Shown: positions 48,766-57,598 of the stretch, in pieces
Layout of the letters: each line of letters opens with the position of its first letter
How positions within the stretch are numbered: the stretch's first letter is position 1
Assembly: GCF_052116585.1 (NCBI RefSeq)
Contig: NZ_JBQKKT010000018.1
Coordinates: 1-58,785, forward strand
DNA length: 58,785 nt
Direction of reading: 5' to 3'
Source of the DNA: Luteococcus sp052116585
Lineage (GTDB): Bacteria; Actinomycetota; Actinomycetes; Propionibacteriales; Propionibacteriaceae
The notes under the pieces: model-generated
The model's input: the letters and a program-made list of their open reading frames with translations, nothing else
Told to the model about the DNA's origin: nothing
Database searches by the model: none
Program-made: the position numbers and the translations under genes

Positions 48766-49020
48766 CTTGGGTTGCTCCTGTTCGCATGACCGTCGCCCGT
48801 CCGCTGACACGGTCCGGGCGACACTTCTCCAACAGGGAAATTCTACCGCACGGACCGGAGAGCTTGTTCATTGGCGGGGCGTGGCGCGGCTGGAATGCCT
48901 CTGACCGGCTCGCAAAGGCCTGTCTGGGCGGCTGCCAGTAGGCCTACCTAGGTCCCCAGCGCACCCCGCGGCTCCCTGGGCCCCTGTGGCCAGATTTCTG
49001 GGCCGCCCCACCCGGTTCGC

Positions 49021-49608
49021 TCAGCCGTAGGTGTCGCGCGGGCCACGGCCGTCACGAACACTGCGCGGGCCGTGCTTCCAGCTGGGTGCCGTGGGGCCCA
49101 GGACCGTGATGCGGGTGACCGTTCCCTGGCCAAGCTGCCGGTTCAGTTCCGCGACCAGGCTGGGGGCCAGCATCCGCAGCTGGGTGGCCCACACCGTTGC
49201 GTCGCAACGCACCGTGAGCACCGTGTCCTTGTAGGACTCGGGGGTGGAGTGGGCGGCATTGGTGGGGCCCACCAGGCCATCCCAGCGGTCGAGGAGATGC
49301 CGCAGGCTCACCTCGCGTTGCCAACCGCGCTCCTCGATCACCCGCCCCAGGGCGGCACCGAGTGGCTGGGGGTCGCGAGCATCGGGACCCGCTCCGGAAC
49401 GGATGGACCCATCGGTCCAGGAGCGACGCCGAGTGGTCTTCTTCTTCCGGACGCCCCGGGGCGGGGGCAGCAGCGACTTCGTTCCCTGCGCAACCTGGCT
49501 GGCCAGGTCCGTTCCCAAGGGGTCGTGTTGCGCCAGCACCTCGCGGTCGGCATCGCTGGCCGTGGACGCCGATTCCTCTGTCCATTCGGATTCCGGGAAG
49601 TCGGTCAT
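49021..49608 (-). CDS. dciA: DUF721/DciA-like protein
   Basis: A 195-residue protein. The basic N-terminal part (LLPPPRGVRKKKTTRRRSWTDG) is followed by the DUF721 domain (LGRVIEERGWQREVSLRHLLDRWDGLVGPTNAAHSTPESYKDTVLTVRCDATVWATQLRML), a KH-like fold. DciA is the ancestral loader of the DnaB helicase in bacteria lacking DnaC, and this gene's position after recF is conserved in actinobacteria. Its ATG overlaps the recF stop (ATGA). Confidence 0.9.
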   Translation of the reverse strand: MTDFPESEWTEESASTASDADREVLAQHDPLGTDLASQVAQGTKSLLPPPRGVRKKKTTRRRSWTDGSIRSGAGPDARDPQPLGAALGRVIEERGWQREVSLRHLLDRWDGLVGPTNAAHSTPESYKDTVLTVRCDATVWATQLRMLAPSLVAELNRQLGQGTVTRITVLGPTAPSWKHGPRSVRDGRGPRDTYG

Positions 49609-50894
49609 GCGTCCTCCCCAAGAAGTCCACGACCGTCCACCGATCCATCCACAGACTTTTCCACAGTCTGTGGAGTGATCTCGGTCACATGTTCACTTTC
49701 CTTGTCACCAAGGGGTTCGCCGTCGATTCCAGCCGGCCTGACAGTGCCAGCACTCACCCTATAGCGCCGGCCGGTGGGCAAACCGTCGTCATCCAGGGTC
49801 AACAATTCGGGCACATCGGTGGGGACGGCCGCGGTGACCAACACCTGTTCGGCGCCACGCACATGCTCGGCGAGCCGCAGGCGACGGGTGGAGTCCAACT
49901 CGGCGAAGACGTCGTCCAGCACCAGCACCGGCTCGATCCCGTCGGCCCGCAACAGTTCGAAGGACCCGAGCCGCAGGGCCAGCGCGAGGCTCCAGCACTC
50001 GCCGTGGCTGGCATAGCCCTTGGCAGGCAGCTCGCCGATGAACAGGGTCAGGTCATCGCGGTGAGGGCCAACCAGGCTGACACCGCGGGCCAGCTCCTCG
50101 CGTCGACGCTCCTGCATGGCCTCCCGCATCCGGCGCTCCAACAGCTCACGGCCGGGCTCGTCGGCCACCCCGATGCTGGTGTCCAGCGACGTCTTGTACT
50201 CGGCCGCCGCAACATTGTTCGTCGGTGCGATCTCCTCGTAGGCACGGCTCACGTGCGGCATCAGATCCGTGATCGTGTCCATCCGGGCATGCAGCAGTTC
50301 GCTGCCGATCCGGGCCAGCTGTTCGTCCCAGACCTCCAGGGTGGCCATGGCGTACTCGTCAGGACGCTGCCCGGGCTTGGCCAGTTGCTTGAGCAGGGTG
50401 TTGCGCTGTTTGAGCGCCTTCTCGTAGTCGGCCTTCACGCCGGCCATCCGCGGCCAGCGGGTGATGACGATCTGGTCCAGGAAGCGACGCCGGTCGCTGG
50501 GATCGCCCTTGACGATGGCCAGGTCCTCCGGACTGAAGACCACGGTGCGCAGCACCCCGCAGATCTCGCGGGCACGCGGCAGGGCATTGCGATTGATTCG
50601 GGATCGATTGGCCTTGCCCGGGTTGACCTCGATCTCCAGCAGCAGCTGGCGGGGGTCGTCGCTGGCCGCCTGTACCCTGCCGCGGACGATCGCCTGGTTC
50701 GTCCCCGCCTTCACCAGGGGAGCCTCGCTGCTCACCCGGTGCGAGGACATGCTCGACAGGTACTCGACGGCCTCCACCAGATTCGTCTTTCCCTGGCCAT
50801 TCTGACCGACGAAGATCGTCACGCCGGGCCCCAACTCCACGTCGGCCGACGCATAGCAGCGCCAGTCGGTGAGATTCAGGTGGTGGACGAACAT
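49605..50894 (-). CDS. recF: DNA replication and repair protein RecF
   Basis: A 429-residue SMC-like ATPase. MFVHHLNLTDWRCYASADVEL is the typical N-terminus, Walker A is VGQNGQGKTNLVEAVEYL, and near the end LALRLGSFELLRADGIEPVLVLDDVFAELDSTRR gives signature and Walker B. It helps load RecA at gaps. The last ~45 residues are an acidic, low-complexity tail (GDKESEHVTEITPQTVEKSVDG). A run of G residues before ATG 50894 may serve as the ribosome-binding site. Confidence 0.95.
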   Translation of the reverse strand: MFVHHLNLTDWRCYASADVELGPGVTIFVGQNGQGKTNLVEAVEYLSSMSSHRVSSEAPLVKAGTNQAIVRGRVQAASDDPRQLLLEIEVNPGKANRSRINRNALPRAREICGVLRTVVFSPEDLAIVKGDPSDRRRFLDQIVITRWPRMAGVKADYEKALKQRNTLLKQLAKPGQRPDEYAMATLEVWDEQLARIGSELLHARMDTITDLMPHVSRAYEEIAPTNNVAAAEYKTSLDTSIGVADEPGRELLERRMREAMQERRREELARGVSLVGPHRDDLTLFIGELPAKGYASHGECWSLALALRLGSFELLRADGIEPVLVLDDVFAELDSTRRLRLAEHVRGAEQVLVTAAVPTDVPELLTLDDDGLPTGRRYRVSAGTVRPAGIDGEPLGDKESEHVTEITPQTVEKSVDGSVDGRGLLGEDA

Positions 50895-50949
50895 GCCCCC
50901 CAATCTACTGGGCTGCCGATGACGCCGGGTCACCCGGCCTGACGGCCCG

Positions 50950-50963
50950 GTTCCACGTGAAAC
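50950..50963. other. parS-like site (ParB/Spo0J) near the origin
   Basis: GTTCCACGTGAAAC, followed by A, lies in the recF-gnd gap about 4-6 kb from the dnaA region. It is identical to the 14-mer at 29539. ParB nucleates on such sites to spread and to position the origin. Confidence 0.8.
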
Positions 50964-50979
50964 ACCAAGCCAGACGACC

Positions 50980-51012
50980 GGAGGGAACCACCTCGCAGAG
51001 ATGGTCCCCTCC
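50980..51012 (-). terminator. Hairpin after gnd
   Basis: Arms GGAGGGAACCA and TGGTCCCCTCC (one mismatch) flank an 11-base loop, 53 bases past the gnd stop on the minus strand. Confidence 0.65.
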
Positions 51013-51064
51013 AATGACCCCGACGGCACCACCCGTCAGGCGGACGGTCACGGGACCCAACGGC

Positions 51065-51991
51065 TCAGTGCCCCTTCGGGTTGCCGCCCTCTCCCGGGGT
51101 CATCGTCTTCTCGGGCTGCGCCGCGACGACGGCATGGCCGCCGAACTCATTGCGCATCGCCGCGATCATCTTCATGGCCGGCTTGTCCTCCTGCTGGCTC
51201 ACGAAGCGGGCGAAGAGGCTCGCGGCGATCGTCGGCACCGGGACACCAAGATCAACCGCGGCATTCACGGTCCAGCGGCCCTCGCCGGAGTCCTCGGCGA
51301 TGTCGTCGATCGCGTCGAGGTGCGGATCCTTGTGCAGCGCGTCGACGGTCAGGTCCAGCAGCCAGGAGCGGATGACCGTGCCTTCCTTCCAGCTCTCGAA
51401 GACCTTCGGGACGTCGGTGACCTCGTCGGCCTTCTCCAGCAGTTCCCAACCCTCCGCATAGGCCTGCATCAGGGCGTACTCGATGCCGTTGTGCACCATC
51501 TTGGCGAAGTGCCCGGCACCGTGGGCTCCGGAGTGCACGAAACCGTAGGGACCCTCGGGCTTGAGGGCGTCGAAGACGGGCTGGACCGTGGCGACGTCGG
51601 CGGCCTCGCCACCCACCATCAGGGCGTAGCCATATTCCAGGCCCCAGATGCCACCGGAGACACCGCAGTCCAGGAAGCCGATGCCCTTGGCCTTGAGCTG
51701 CTCGGCGTGACGCTTGTCATTGGTCCACTTGGAATTGCCGCCGTCGATGATGATGTCGCCGGGGCTGAGCATCTCCGCCAGCTGGGTGATGGTCTCGTCG
51801 ACGAACTTGATGGGGAGCATGACCCAGACCACCTTGGGGCCCTCGGTCAGCTGGTCCACCATGTCCTGCAGGCTCGTGGAGTCGCTGATCTCCTGGTTGA
51901 CGTCGTAGCCGATGACGGTGTGGCCGCCCTTGCGGATGCGCTCGCGCATGTTGCCGCCCATCTTGCCCAGGCCGACGAGTCCGATCTGCAT
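51065..51991 (-). CDS. gnd: 6-phosphogluconate dehydrogenase, decarboxylating (short GndA type)
   Basis: A 308-residue enzyme. MQIGLVGLGKMGGNMRERI is the Rossmann GxGxxG start. IIDGGNSKWTND holds the substrate-binding Asn/Ser; CGVSGGIWGLEYGYALMVGG and HSGAHGAGHFAKMVHNGIEY hold the catalytic Lys. The ~300-residue length marks the short, usually NAD-linked class. It converts 6-phosphogluconate to ribulose 5-phosphate and CO2. The place between dnaN and recF is a conserved actinobacterial arrangement. AAAGGAAG precedes the ATG. Confidence 0.95.
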   Translation of the reverse strand: MQIGLVGLGKMGGNMRERIRKGGHTVIGYDVNQEISDSTSLQDMVDQLTEGPKVVWVMLPIKFVDETITQLAEMLSPGDIIIDGGNSKWTNDKRHAEQLKAKGIGFLDCGVSGGIWGLEYGYALMVGGEAADVATVQPVFDALKPEGPYGFVHSGAHGAGHFAKMVHNGIEYALMQAYAEGWELLEKADEVTDVPKVFESWKEGTVIRSWLLDLTVDALHKDPHLDAIDDIAEDSGEGRWTVNAAVDLGVPVPTIAASLFARFVSQQEDKPAMKMIAAMRNEFGGHAVVAAQPEKTMTPGEGGNPKGH

Positions 51992-52148
51992 GCTGCTTCC
52001 TTTCACGGGTCTGCACGGTGCCGCACCGCGCAGGCACCAGCCTAGGGAGATCGCGCACCCCGTGGGGAGAGCCCCCCTCGCCTTCCGCTCTGGGGGTCAC
52101 GTGACCCATCCTGCGACATGGGACGGTTCCGTGCGCTGGACCGGACAT

Positions 52149-52184
52149 GACAGGAGCTCCCGCAGATCTGCGGGAGCTCCTGTC
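52149..52184 (-). terminator. Palindromic terminator after dnaN
   Basis: A perfect 36-base palindrome (arms starting GACAGGAGCTCCCGC) lies 31 bases past the dnaN stop on the minus strand, upstream of gnd. Confidence 0.8.
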
Positions 52185-52214
52185 GGTCTGGCCGGTTCTT
52201 CTGGCCTGGTCTGC

Positions 52215-53375
52215 TCAGTTGGGCAGACGCATCAGCATGATCACGTGCTTGTAGTCCGGCAACGGATCCGAGTCCAGATCCGAGAGACCGGTCACCAGGC
52301 AGGGCTTGCCCGGCGCGGTGAAGGAGAAGTGCACGTAGGGGGTGTCGACGGCGTTCAGCGCATCGGACAGGTAGTGCGGGTTGAAGCCGGCCGCGGTGAT
52401 CGACATCTCACCGCCGGTGTGGTTCTCGACCACCGCCTCGATCGCCTCGGAGGCCTGGGCCTGGTCACCGGTGGCGGCCTCCAGCGAGACCTGACCGTCG
52501 CCGATGATCATCCGCAGAGGGGTGTTGCGCTCCGCAACCAGCGCCACGCGCTTCACGGAGCTGATCAGCTCGGCAGTGTTCACCCGCACGGAGACGGTGG
52601 CCTGCACATTCATCAGGTGGCGGACCTTGGGGAACTCCCCGTCGAGCAGACGGGTGGTGATCTGGCGTGTGCCGCCCTGACCCTCGCCCTCGAAGCCGAT
52701 CAGGCCGTCGCCAGCCGAGGCATTCGAGAGGCTCATCGTGATGTTCTCGCCGGCACCCATGCTCTTGGCCGTCTCGCTCAGCACCTTGGCCGGAACCAGG
52801 GCGGCGCCGGAGGCCTGCGAATTACTGGGTCGCCAGGTCAGCTCCTTGAGCGCCATGCGGTAGCGGTCCGTGGCCAGCAGGGACAGGGTCTCGCCCTCGA
52901 TCTCCACGCGGACACCGGTGAAGACCGGCAGCAGCTCGTCGCGGCCGGCGGCCACGACCACTTGACTGACGGCCTTGGCGAAGTCCTCGCTCTCCACCGT
53001 TCCGGTGGCAGCCGGCATCTCTGGCAGCGTGGGGTAGTCCGTGACGGGCAGCGTCTGCAGGGTGAAGCGGGCCGAACCGCAGACCAGCTCCATGCGCGAC
53101 TCGTCGCTGGTGAGCTCCACCGGCTTGTTCGGCAGGCTGCGGGCGATGTCGGCGAGCAGGCGGCCGGAGACCAACGCCTCGCCCGGCTCCAGCACGTCGG
53201 CGACGACGTTGATCTGCGCCGACGTCTCGTAGTCGAAGCTGGACATGGTGATGCCCTCGTCGGTGGTCTTGATCAAGAGCCCAGCGAGGATCGGGACGCT
53301 GGGTCGGCTCGGCAGGCTGCGGGCGGCCCAGGCCACGGCCTCGGCCATCACATCGCGTTCCAGGCGAATCTTCAC
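52215..53375 (-). CDS. dnaN: DNA polymerase III beta subunit (sliding clamp)
   Basis: A 386-residue clamp. MKIRLERDVMAEAVAWAARSLPSRPSVPILAGLLI begins the first of three clamp domains; VVAAGRDELLPVFTGVRVE and the C-terminal FTAPGKPCLVTG...DYKHVIMLMRLPN, forming the peptide-binding pocket, are conserved. The dimeric ring tethers polymerase III. GTG 53375 is chosen because GAAGGGGA precedes it and it matches the family N-terminus. The gap to dnaA is unusual: it contains a TetR gene (54030-54662). Confidence 0.97.
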   Translation of the reverse strand: MKIRLERDVMAEAVAWAARSLPSRPSVPILAGLLIKTTDEGITMSSFDYETSAQINVVADVLEPGEALVSGRLLADIARSLPNKPVELTSDESRMELVCGSARFTLQTLPVTDYPTLPEMPAATGTVESEDFAKAVSQVVVAAGRDELLPVFTGVRVEIEGETLSLLATDRYRMALKELTWRPSNSQASGAALVPAKVLSETAKSMGAGENITMSLSNASAGDGLIGFEGEGQGGTRQITTRLLDGEFPKVRHLMNVQATVSVRVNTAELISSVKRVALVAERNTPLRMIIGDGQVSLEAATGDQAQASEAIEAVVENHTGGEMSITAAGFNPHYLSDALNAVDTPYVHFSFTAPGKPCLVTGLSDLDSDPLPDYKHVIMLMRLPN

Positions 53376-54029
53376 GACGTCCCCTTCGAGTGCAGGTAGT
53401 TGGATCTCCACCACCACCTGCTCCTGCGCTGCTCTTCGGGCACACAGTGGTCAGATGACGGCGTGGGCATCATATCCACTCACCCCTAGTGAATGACAGG
53501 TTGATCGTCAGCGCCCTCGGGTTCTGGTTGAGGGTCTTCGGTCTGGGCAGCGGTTGTCCACACAGTGGGGGCAGTCCGGCTTTGAAGACCCTTGAGATGT
53601 ATGTCCTGTAGTCATCGTCATCACTTCTGTGGAACCTGTGGACAACTCGTGTCTGGGCTTGTCAGCCGCTGAATGAGCAAAATTCTTCCTTGTGGATGGC
53701 GTGGGCCCCGGTTGGGGATGGCTGTGCATGGCGCGAGGACGTGCAGATCGTCATCCACCGGATGGCCACATCGGCGAGCCGAGTTGTCCACAGTTGTCCA
53801 CAGGCAACCTGTGGATTGTGCACAACGGTGTTCGTCCAGAAAACTTCCCCGTCTTCGCCCCGCATTCACCGATTCCACCGTTGAGGTGCGAGTCGGGTCG
53901 AAAGGTCTCAGGCGACCTGCAGACCATTGCCCGGCACTGTCAGTTGGGTCGGAAACCTCGTTGGTCGGATACTTGGGTGACGTGCGGGCCCCGACGAGGT
54001 GGCGCCCTCCGGACCAGGAGTTGACCGAG
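53376..54029. other. Candidate oriC region between dnaN and the TetR gene
   Basis: This 654-base gap holds exact DnaA boxes TTGTCCACA at 53554, 53784 and 53794 (the last two 10 bases apart), the reverse form TGTGGACAA at 53637, and weaker sites at 53628, 53810 and 53818. It lies in the dnaN-dnaA interval where actinobacterial oriC is normally found. I see no gene in it; a short AT-rich DNA-unwinding element is not obvious. Confidence 0.65.
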
Positions 54030-54662
54030 TTGAGCGGAAGCGAGCACCACGAGCCGAGTCCCAAGGGGGACCGGCGTCGAGCCCAGATCCTGGATGCCGC
54101 CGTGCAGCTGTTCGGCGAGGTGGGCTACCGCGGGACGTCACTGCGCGACATCGCGGCCAAGGTGGGCATCACCCACCCCGGACTGCTGTACCACTTCAAG
54201 TCCAAGGAAGACCTTCTGCTGGAGGTACTGGCCCGCCGCGACGAGGACGACGGCGCGCGCTTCCACACCAATGGCACCGAGCGCAGCGCCGTGGAGCAGC
54301 TGGCGGGGATGGTCTCGATCGTCGAGCACAACGCGTCCCGGCGCGGGATCGTGGAGCTCTTCAGCACCCTGTCCACCGAGGCGACCGATCCGGCTCACCC
54401 GGCGCACACGTATTTCACCCTGCGCTACGAGATGTTGGTGGACTCGCAGACCGTCATCTTCCAGAAGATCTCCGAACAAGGGCTGCTGCGTCCCGGGTTG
54501 ACCCCGGAGATGGCGGCCCGCAGCCTGGTGGCGCTGATGGACGGCCTGCAGGTGCAATGGCTCTACGACGAGCGTGGTGTGGACATGGCACGCGACGTCC
54601 GTGGCTACCTGGATGCGATCCTCGTGCGTCCCCTGGCCGACCTGGTGGCCGAGCAGGCCTGA
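54030..54662 (+). CDS. TetR-family regulator inserted between dnaA and dnaN
   Basis: A 210-residue protein. RRAQILDAAVQLFGEVGYRGTSLRDIAAKVGITHPGLLYHFKSKEDLLLEVLARR is a full TetR DNA-binding domain. The C-terminal domain (IVELFSTLSTEATDPAHPAHTYFTLRYEML; MDGLQVQWLYDE) matches TetR regulators of the BetI-like C-terminal type. TTG 54030 has AGGAG nine bases upstream; TTG 54021 or an earlier GTG are alternatives. It is on the plus strand, convergent with dnaA. A transcriptional regulator at this spot is unusual, and its ligand and targets are unknown. Confidence 0.85.
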   Translation: MSGSEHHEPSPKGDRRRAQILDAAVQLFGEVGYRGTSLRDIAAKVGITHPGLLYHFKSKEDLLLEVLARRDEDDGARFHTNGTERSAVEQLAGMVSIVEHNASRRGIVELFSTLSTEATDPAHPAHTYFTLRYEMLVDSQTVIFQKISEQGLLRPGLTPEMAARSLVALMDGLQVQWLYDERGVDMARDVRGYLDAILVRPLADLVAEQA

Positions 54663-54741
54663 ACCGGGGCAGGCCTGAACCCGAGGACGCCCGAACCCGG
54701 GCCGGACTGAACCCGAGCGGGGCTTCATCCCACCCAGGGCC

Positions 54742-56199
54742 TCACTGGCCCTTCTGCTTGATCCGGTTGGTCAGCTCGGTCACCTGGTTGAAGACGCTGC
54801 GACGTTCGCGCAGCAGCTCGCGGATCTTGCGATCGGCGTGCATCACCGTGGTGTGGTCCTTGCCACCGAAGAGCTGGCCGATCTTGGGCAGGCTCATGTC
54901 CGTCAGTTCGCGGCACAGGTACATGGCGATCTGGCGAGCGGTCACCAGCACATGGGTGCGGGAGGTGCCGGTCAGTTCCTCGAGCGTGATGCCGAAGTAG
55001 TCGGCCGTTTCCGACATGATCAGCTGCGGCGTGACCTCCGCCTCCTGGCCCTCCGGGATCAAGTCCTTCAGCACGATCTGCGCCAGGTCAAGATCCACCT
55101 CCTGCCGCTGGAGGCTGGCAAAGGCGGTGACCCGGATCAGCGCACCCTCGAGCTCACGGATATTGGTCTGGATCTTCGACGCGATGAACTCCAGCACGTC
55201 GGGGCCGGCCGTGAGGTTCTGGGTGGCGGCCATCCGCTTCAGGATGGCGATGCGGGTCTCCAGGTCCGGCGGCTGGATGTCGGTGATCAGACCCCACTCG
55301 AAGCGGCTGCGCAGGCGCGGTTCCAGGGCCTCCAGCAGCTTCGGGGGACGGTCCGAGGTCATCACGATCTGCTTCTGCGCATTGTGCAGTGTGTTGAAGG
55401 TGTGGAAGAACTCCTCCTGCGTCTGGATCTTGGACTCCAGGAACTGGATGTCGTCGATCAGCAGGACGTCGACGTCGCGATAGGTGCGGCGGAACTGGGC
55501 GGTGCGGTTGTCACTGATGGCATTGATGAAGTCATTGGTCAGCTCCTCGGTGCTGACGTACTTCACGCGAACGCGGTCGTAGTAGTGCCGCACATAGTGG
55601 CCGATGGCGTGCAGGAGGTGGGTCTTGCCCAGTCCCGACTCGCCGTAGATCATCAGCGGGTTGTAGCTCTTGCCCGGGGCCTCGGAGACTGCGGCCGCCG
55701 CGGCATGGGCGAAGCGATTGGAGGAGCCGATGACGAAGGTCTCGAAGGTGTACTTCGGGTTCAGCCGATCGGCGTCAGGGGTGTTGATGGCTGGGGTGGG
55801 ACTGCTGGGACGCAGCCTCTCGGCGTCGGGCTTGGGGATGAACTGGGCCGGTTCGGGATCGAACTCCTCGGGATCCTCGTCGCGGTCCGGAACCTCCAGA
55901 CTCAGCTCCAGGTCCGGCTCGACGGTGATCGCCAGGCGCATCTGGCGGTGGAAGAAGTCCGAGAGCGCTTCCTCGATCTGCACGCGCAGACGGGTCTCGA
56001 TGCGCTCACGGGTGAACTCATTGGGAACCGCGATCATCACGGTGGACTCGTGCATGGTGAGGGGCTTGGTGTTCTTCAGCCATGCCTTGTTCGGGGCGTC
56101 TGCGCTGGTCTGGATGTGCTTCCAGGCCTTGGTGAGCTGGGCGGCAGGATCGTCGGCGGATGCGGAAGCCACGCGCTCTGACGAAATGCTCACTGTCAC
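54742..56199 (-). CDS. dnaA: Chromosomal replication initiator DnaA
   Basis: A 485-residue initiator. Domain I (residues 20-90) interacts with helicase; domain II (100-150) is an acidic Pro-rich linker. The AAA+ domain has Walker A GESGLGKT at 186-193 and Walker B LLIDDIQFL, and the duplex-binding C-terminal domain has GGKDHTTVMHADRKI, which reads DnaA boxes. It opens oriC as an ATP-bound oligomer. GTG at 56199 is used; a second GTG two codons later is possible, and neither has a clear ribosome-binding site. Confidence 0.98.
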   Translation of the reverse strand: MTVSISSERVASASADDPAAQLTKAWKHIQTSADAPNKAWLKNTKPLTMHESTVMIAVPNEFTRERIETRLRVQIEEALSDFFHRQMRLAITVEPDLELSLEVPDRDEDPEEFDPEPAQFIPKPDAERLRPSSPTPAINTPDADRLNPKYTFETFVIGSSNRFAHAAAAAVSEAPGKSYNPLMIYGESGLGKTHLLHAIGHYVRHYYDRVRVKYVSTEELTNDFINAISDNRTAQFRRTYRDVDVLLIDDIQFLESKIQTQEEFFHTFNTLHNAQKQIVMTSDRPPKLLEALEPRLRSRFEWGLITDIQPPDLETRIAILKRMAATQNLTAGPDVLEFIASKIQTNIRELEGALIRVTAFASLQRQEVDLDLAQIVLKDLIPEGQEAEVTPQLIMSETADYFGITLEELTGTSRTHVLVTARQIAMYLCRELTDMSLPKIGQLFGGKDHTTVMHADRKIRELLRERRSVFNQVTELTNRIKQKGQ

Positions 56200-56669
56200 A
56201 CCAATCGCTACGTCCCCGGATCTGACTGGCGTCTCCCCGCGGGGGTTTCAGGGGCGCCATGATTCCGGCGGAATCAGGTCATGCACGTATCCACACAGTT
56301 TTCCACAGCCTGTGCGCAAGCGGCCATTCCGGGGTGTCTGTCCCGGTCAGAGCCGTGTGGAGGGCGCTGTCCCAAGCCTGTGGAAAACCCTGCTACGGAC
56401 CGTAGACGATACTTCCGTGGCAGCGCGCGGGCAAGCCGACTCGACTCAAAATGTTTGGTGGTGCGGCGTGTCGACTGGACTACATTGATGTAGTTACCTC
56501 GATGAAATTGGGTAGGATGCGGTTCGGTTTGCCCCGGACTGGTCACAACCCGTATCGTTGACCAGTCGCCGGCCGTCGGCGATGCACTTCCCCGTGCCGG
56601 AATGGATTCCTCACCAGGTGTTCATCCGTTCCGGGTTCCGCCAATTCGAAGACAAAGGGAGTAATCCCC
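56200..56669. promoter_or_regulatory. dnaA-rpmH intergenic region with DnaA boxes
   Basis: This 470-base divergent gap has box-like sites GTATCCACA at 56287, TTTTCCACA at 56299 and TGTGGAAAA at 56379, suiting dnaA autoregulation or a second part of a split origin. Closer to rpmH is an inverted repeat ACTACAT-TG-ATGTAGT at 56479-56494. Promoters of both genes must lie here, but I cannot define them. Confidence 0.6.
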
Positions 56670-56807
56670 GTGAGCAAGCGTACTTTCCAGCCCAGCAACC
56701 GTCGTCGCAGCCGCACGCACGGTTTCCGCGCCCGCATGAGCACCCGCGCCGGCCGTGCCATTCTGGCTTCGCGTCGTCGCAAGGGTCGCGCCGAGCTGTC
56801 TGCCTGA
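56670..56807 (+). CDS. rpmH: 50S ribosomal protein L34
   Basis: A 45-residue protein from GTG: MSKRTFQPSNRRRSRTHGFR at its start, then MSTRAGRAILASRRRKGRAEL, an almost invariant L34 sequence. It binds 23S rRNA in the large subunit. AAGGGAG lies eight bases upstream. It is first in the conserved rpmH-rnpA-yidD-yidC order and divergent from dnaA. Confidence 0.98.
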   Translation: MSKRTFQPSNRRRSRTHGFRARMSTRAGRAILASRRRKGRAELSA

Positions 56808-56816
56808 CGAGTTCGG

Positions 56817-57263
56817 GTGCTCCCCGCCCAGTCACGGGTGCGTCAGGCATCCGACTTCCGCGCGACCATTCGCGGAGGTGTGAGGGCGGCGAGACCTACT
56901 CTCGTCGTGCATGCGCGCGCAATTGATGATGTCGTGCATGCGCGCGCAATTGACGATTCCGTGCATGCAGGCATGACGCACAGCGTGCGTGCAGAAGCGC
57001 CACAGAGCCCCCCTTCACGGGTGGGCTTTGTTGTGTCCAAGGCCGTGGGCAACGCAGTCACCCGCAACATGGTGAAGCGTCGCCTGCGGCATCTTGTGCT
57101 TCCCCTGATGGCAGACACACCCGGCATGGTGGTGGTGGTGCGGGCGCTGCCCGCAGCCGCCACCGAGCCGGACCGGCTCCCGGTTGACCTGGCCCAGGCC
57201 TGGTCCCGGTGCGCGGAGCGTCTGGGTCTGGGCAAGGACGCCGAATCGAAGGGTGCCTCGTGA
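56817..57263 (+). CDS. rnpA: Ribonuclease P protein component, with repeat insertion
   Basis: A 148-residue protein from GTG. MLPAQSRVRQASDFRATIRGGVRAARPTLVVHA is the usual beginning, and SRVGFVVSKAVGNAVTRNMVKRRLRHLVLPL contains the RNR-like RNA-binding motif (RN-x-x-KRRLR). Between them, residues ~30-60 contain a duplicated nine-residue unit VVHARAIDD and a longer loop than usual. RnpA aids the RNA subunit in maturing tRNA 5' ends. It starts nine bases after rpmH and its stop overlaps yidD (GTGA). Confidence 0.93.
   Translation: MLPAQSRVRQASDFRATIRGGVRAARPTLVVHARAIDDVVHARAIDDSVHAGMTHSVRAEAPQSPPSRVGFVVSKAVGNAVTRNMVKRRLRHLVLPLMADTPGMVVVVRALPAAATEPDRLPVDLAQAWSRCAERLGLGKDAESKGAS
56904..56957. 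repeat. 27-bp tandem duplication inside rnpA
   Basis: Two copies of a 27-base unit (GTCGTGCATGCGCGCGCAAT...) differing at one base, with a degenerate third start (TCCGTGCATGC) at 56958. The unit preserves the frame and encodes VVHARAIDD. Confidence 0.85.
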
Positions 57264-57598
57264 AGTATCCGTTGATTGCCTTCGTGAAGTTCTGGCGTGC
57301 CTTCATCTCCCCGCTCTACGGGCAGACCTGCAAGTACCACCCCTCGTGCTCGGCCTATGGCCTTCGAGCACTCGAGGCACGCGGAGCCATCGTCGGCTCG
57401 CTGCTCACCATCTGGCGCATCCTGCGCTGCAATCCCTGGTCTCTGGGCGGCTACGACCCAGTACCCGGCACGCCAGAGGCCGCCGAATGGCAGGCCCGGC
57501 AGACCGAGCGTGCTCGCGGGCAGAACCAGGCACCCACCACAGACTCGTCCGTCGCCATGGCCACGGGCAACTCCCACAACACCCGAGGTGACATCTGA
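57260..57598 (+). CDS. yidD: Membrane protein insertion efficiency factor YidD
   Basis: A 112-residue protein from GTG overlapping the rnpA stop. LIAFVKFWRAFISPLYGQTCKYHPSCSAYGLRALEARGAIVGSLLTIWRILRCNPWSLGGYDPVP carries all YidD landmarks, including the C-x-Y-x-P-S-CS motif and C-N-PW. It is a small membrane-peripheral protein that assists YidC. The C-terminal ~35 residues are a hydrophilic extension (QTERARGQNQAPTTDSS). Confidence 0.93.
   Translation: MKYPLIAFVKFWRAFISPLYGQTCKYHPSCSAYGLRALEARGAIVGSLLTIWRILRCNPWSLGGYDPVPGTPEAAEWQARQTERARGQNQAPTTDSSVAMATGNSHNTRGDI

Noticed and set aside
52094..52106. GGTCACGTGACC as a third parS
   Set aside because: It shares only the CACGTG core and lacks the GTT and AAC flanks needed for ParB.
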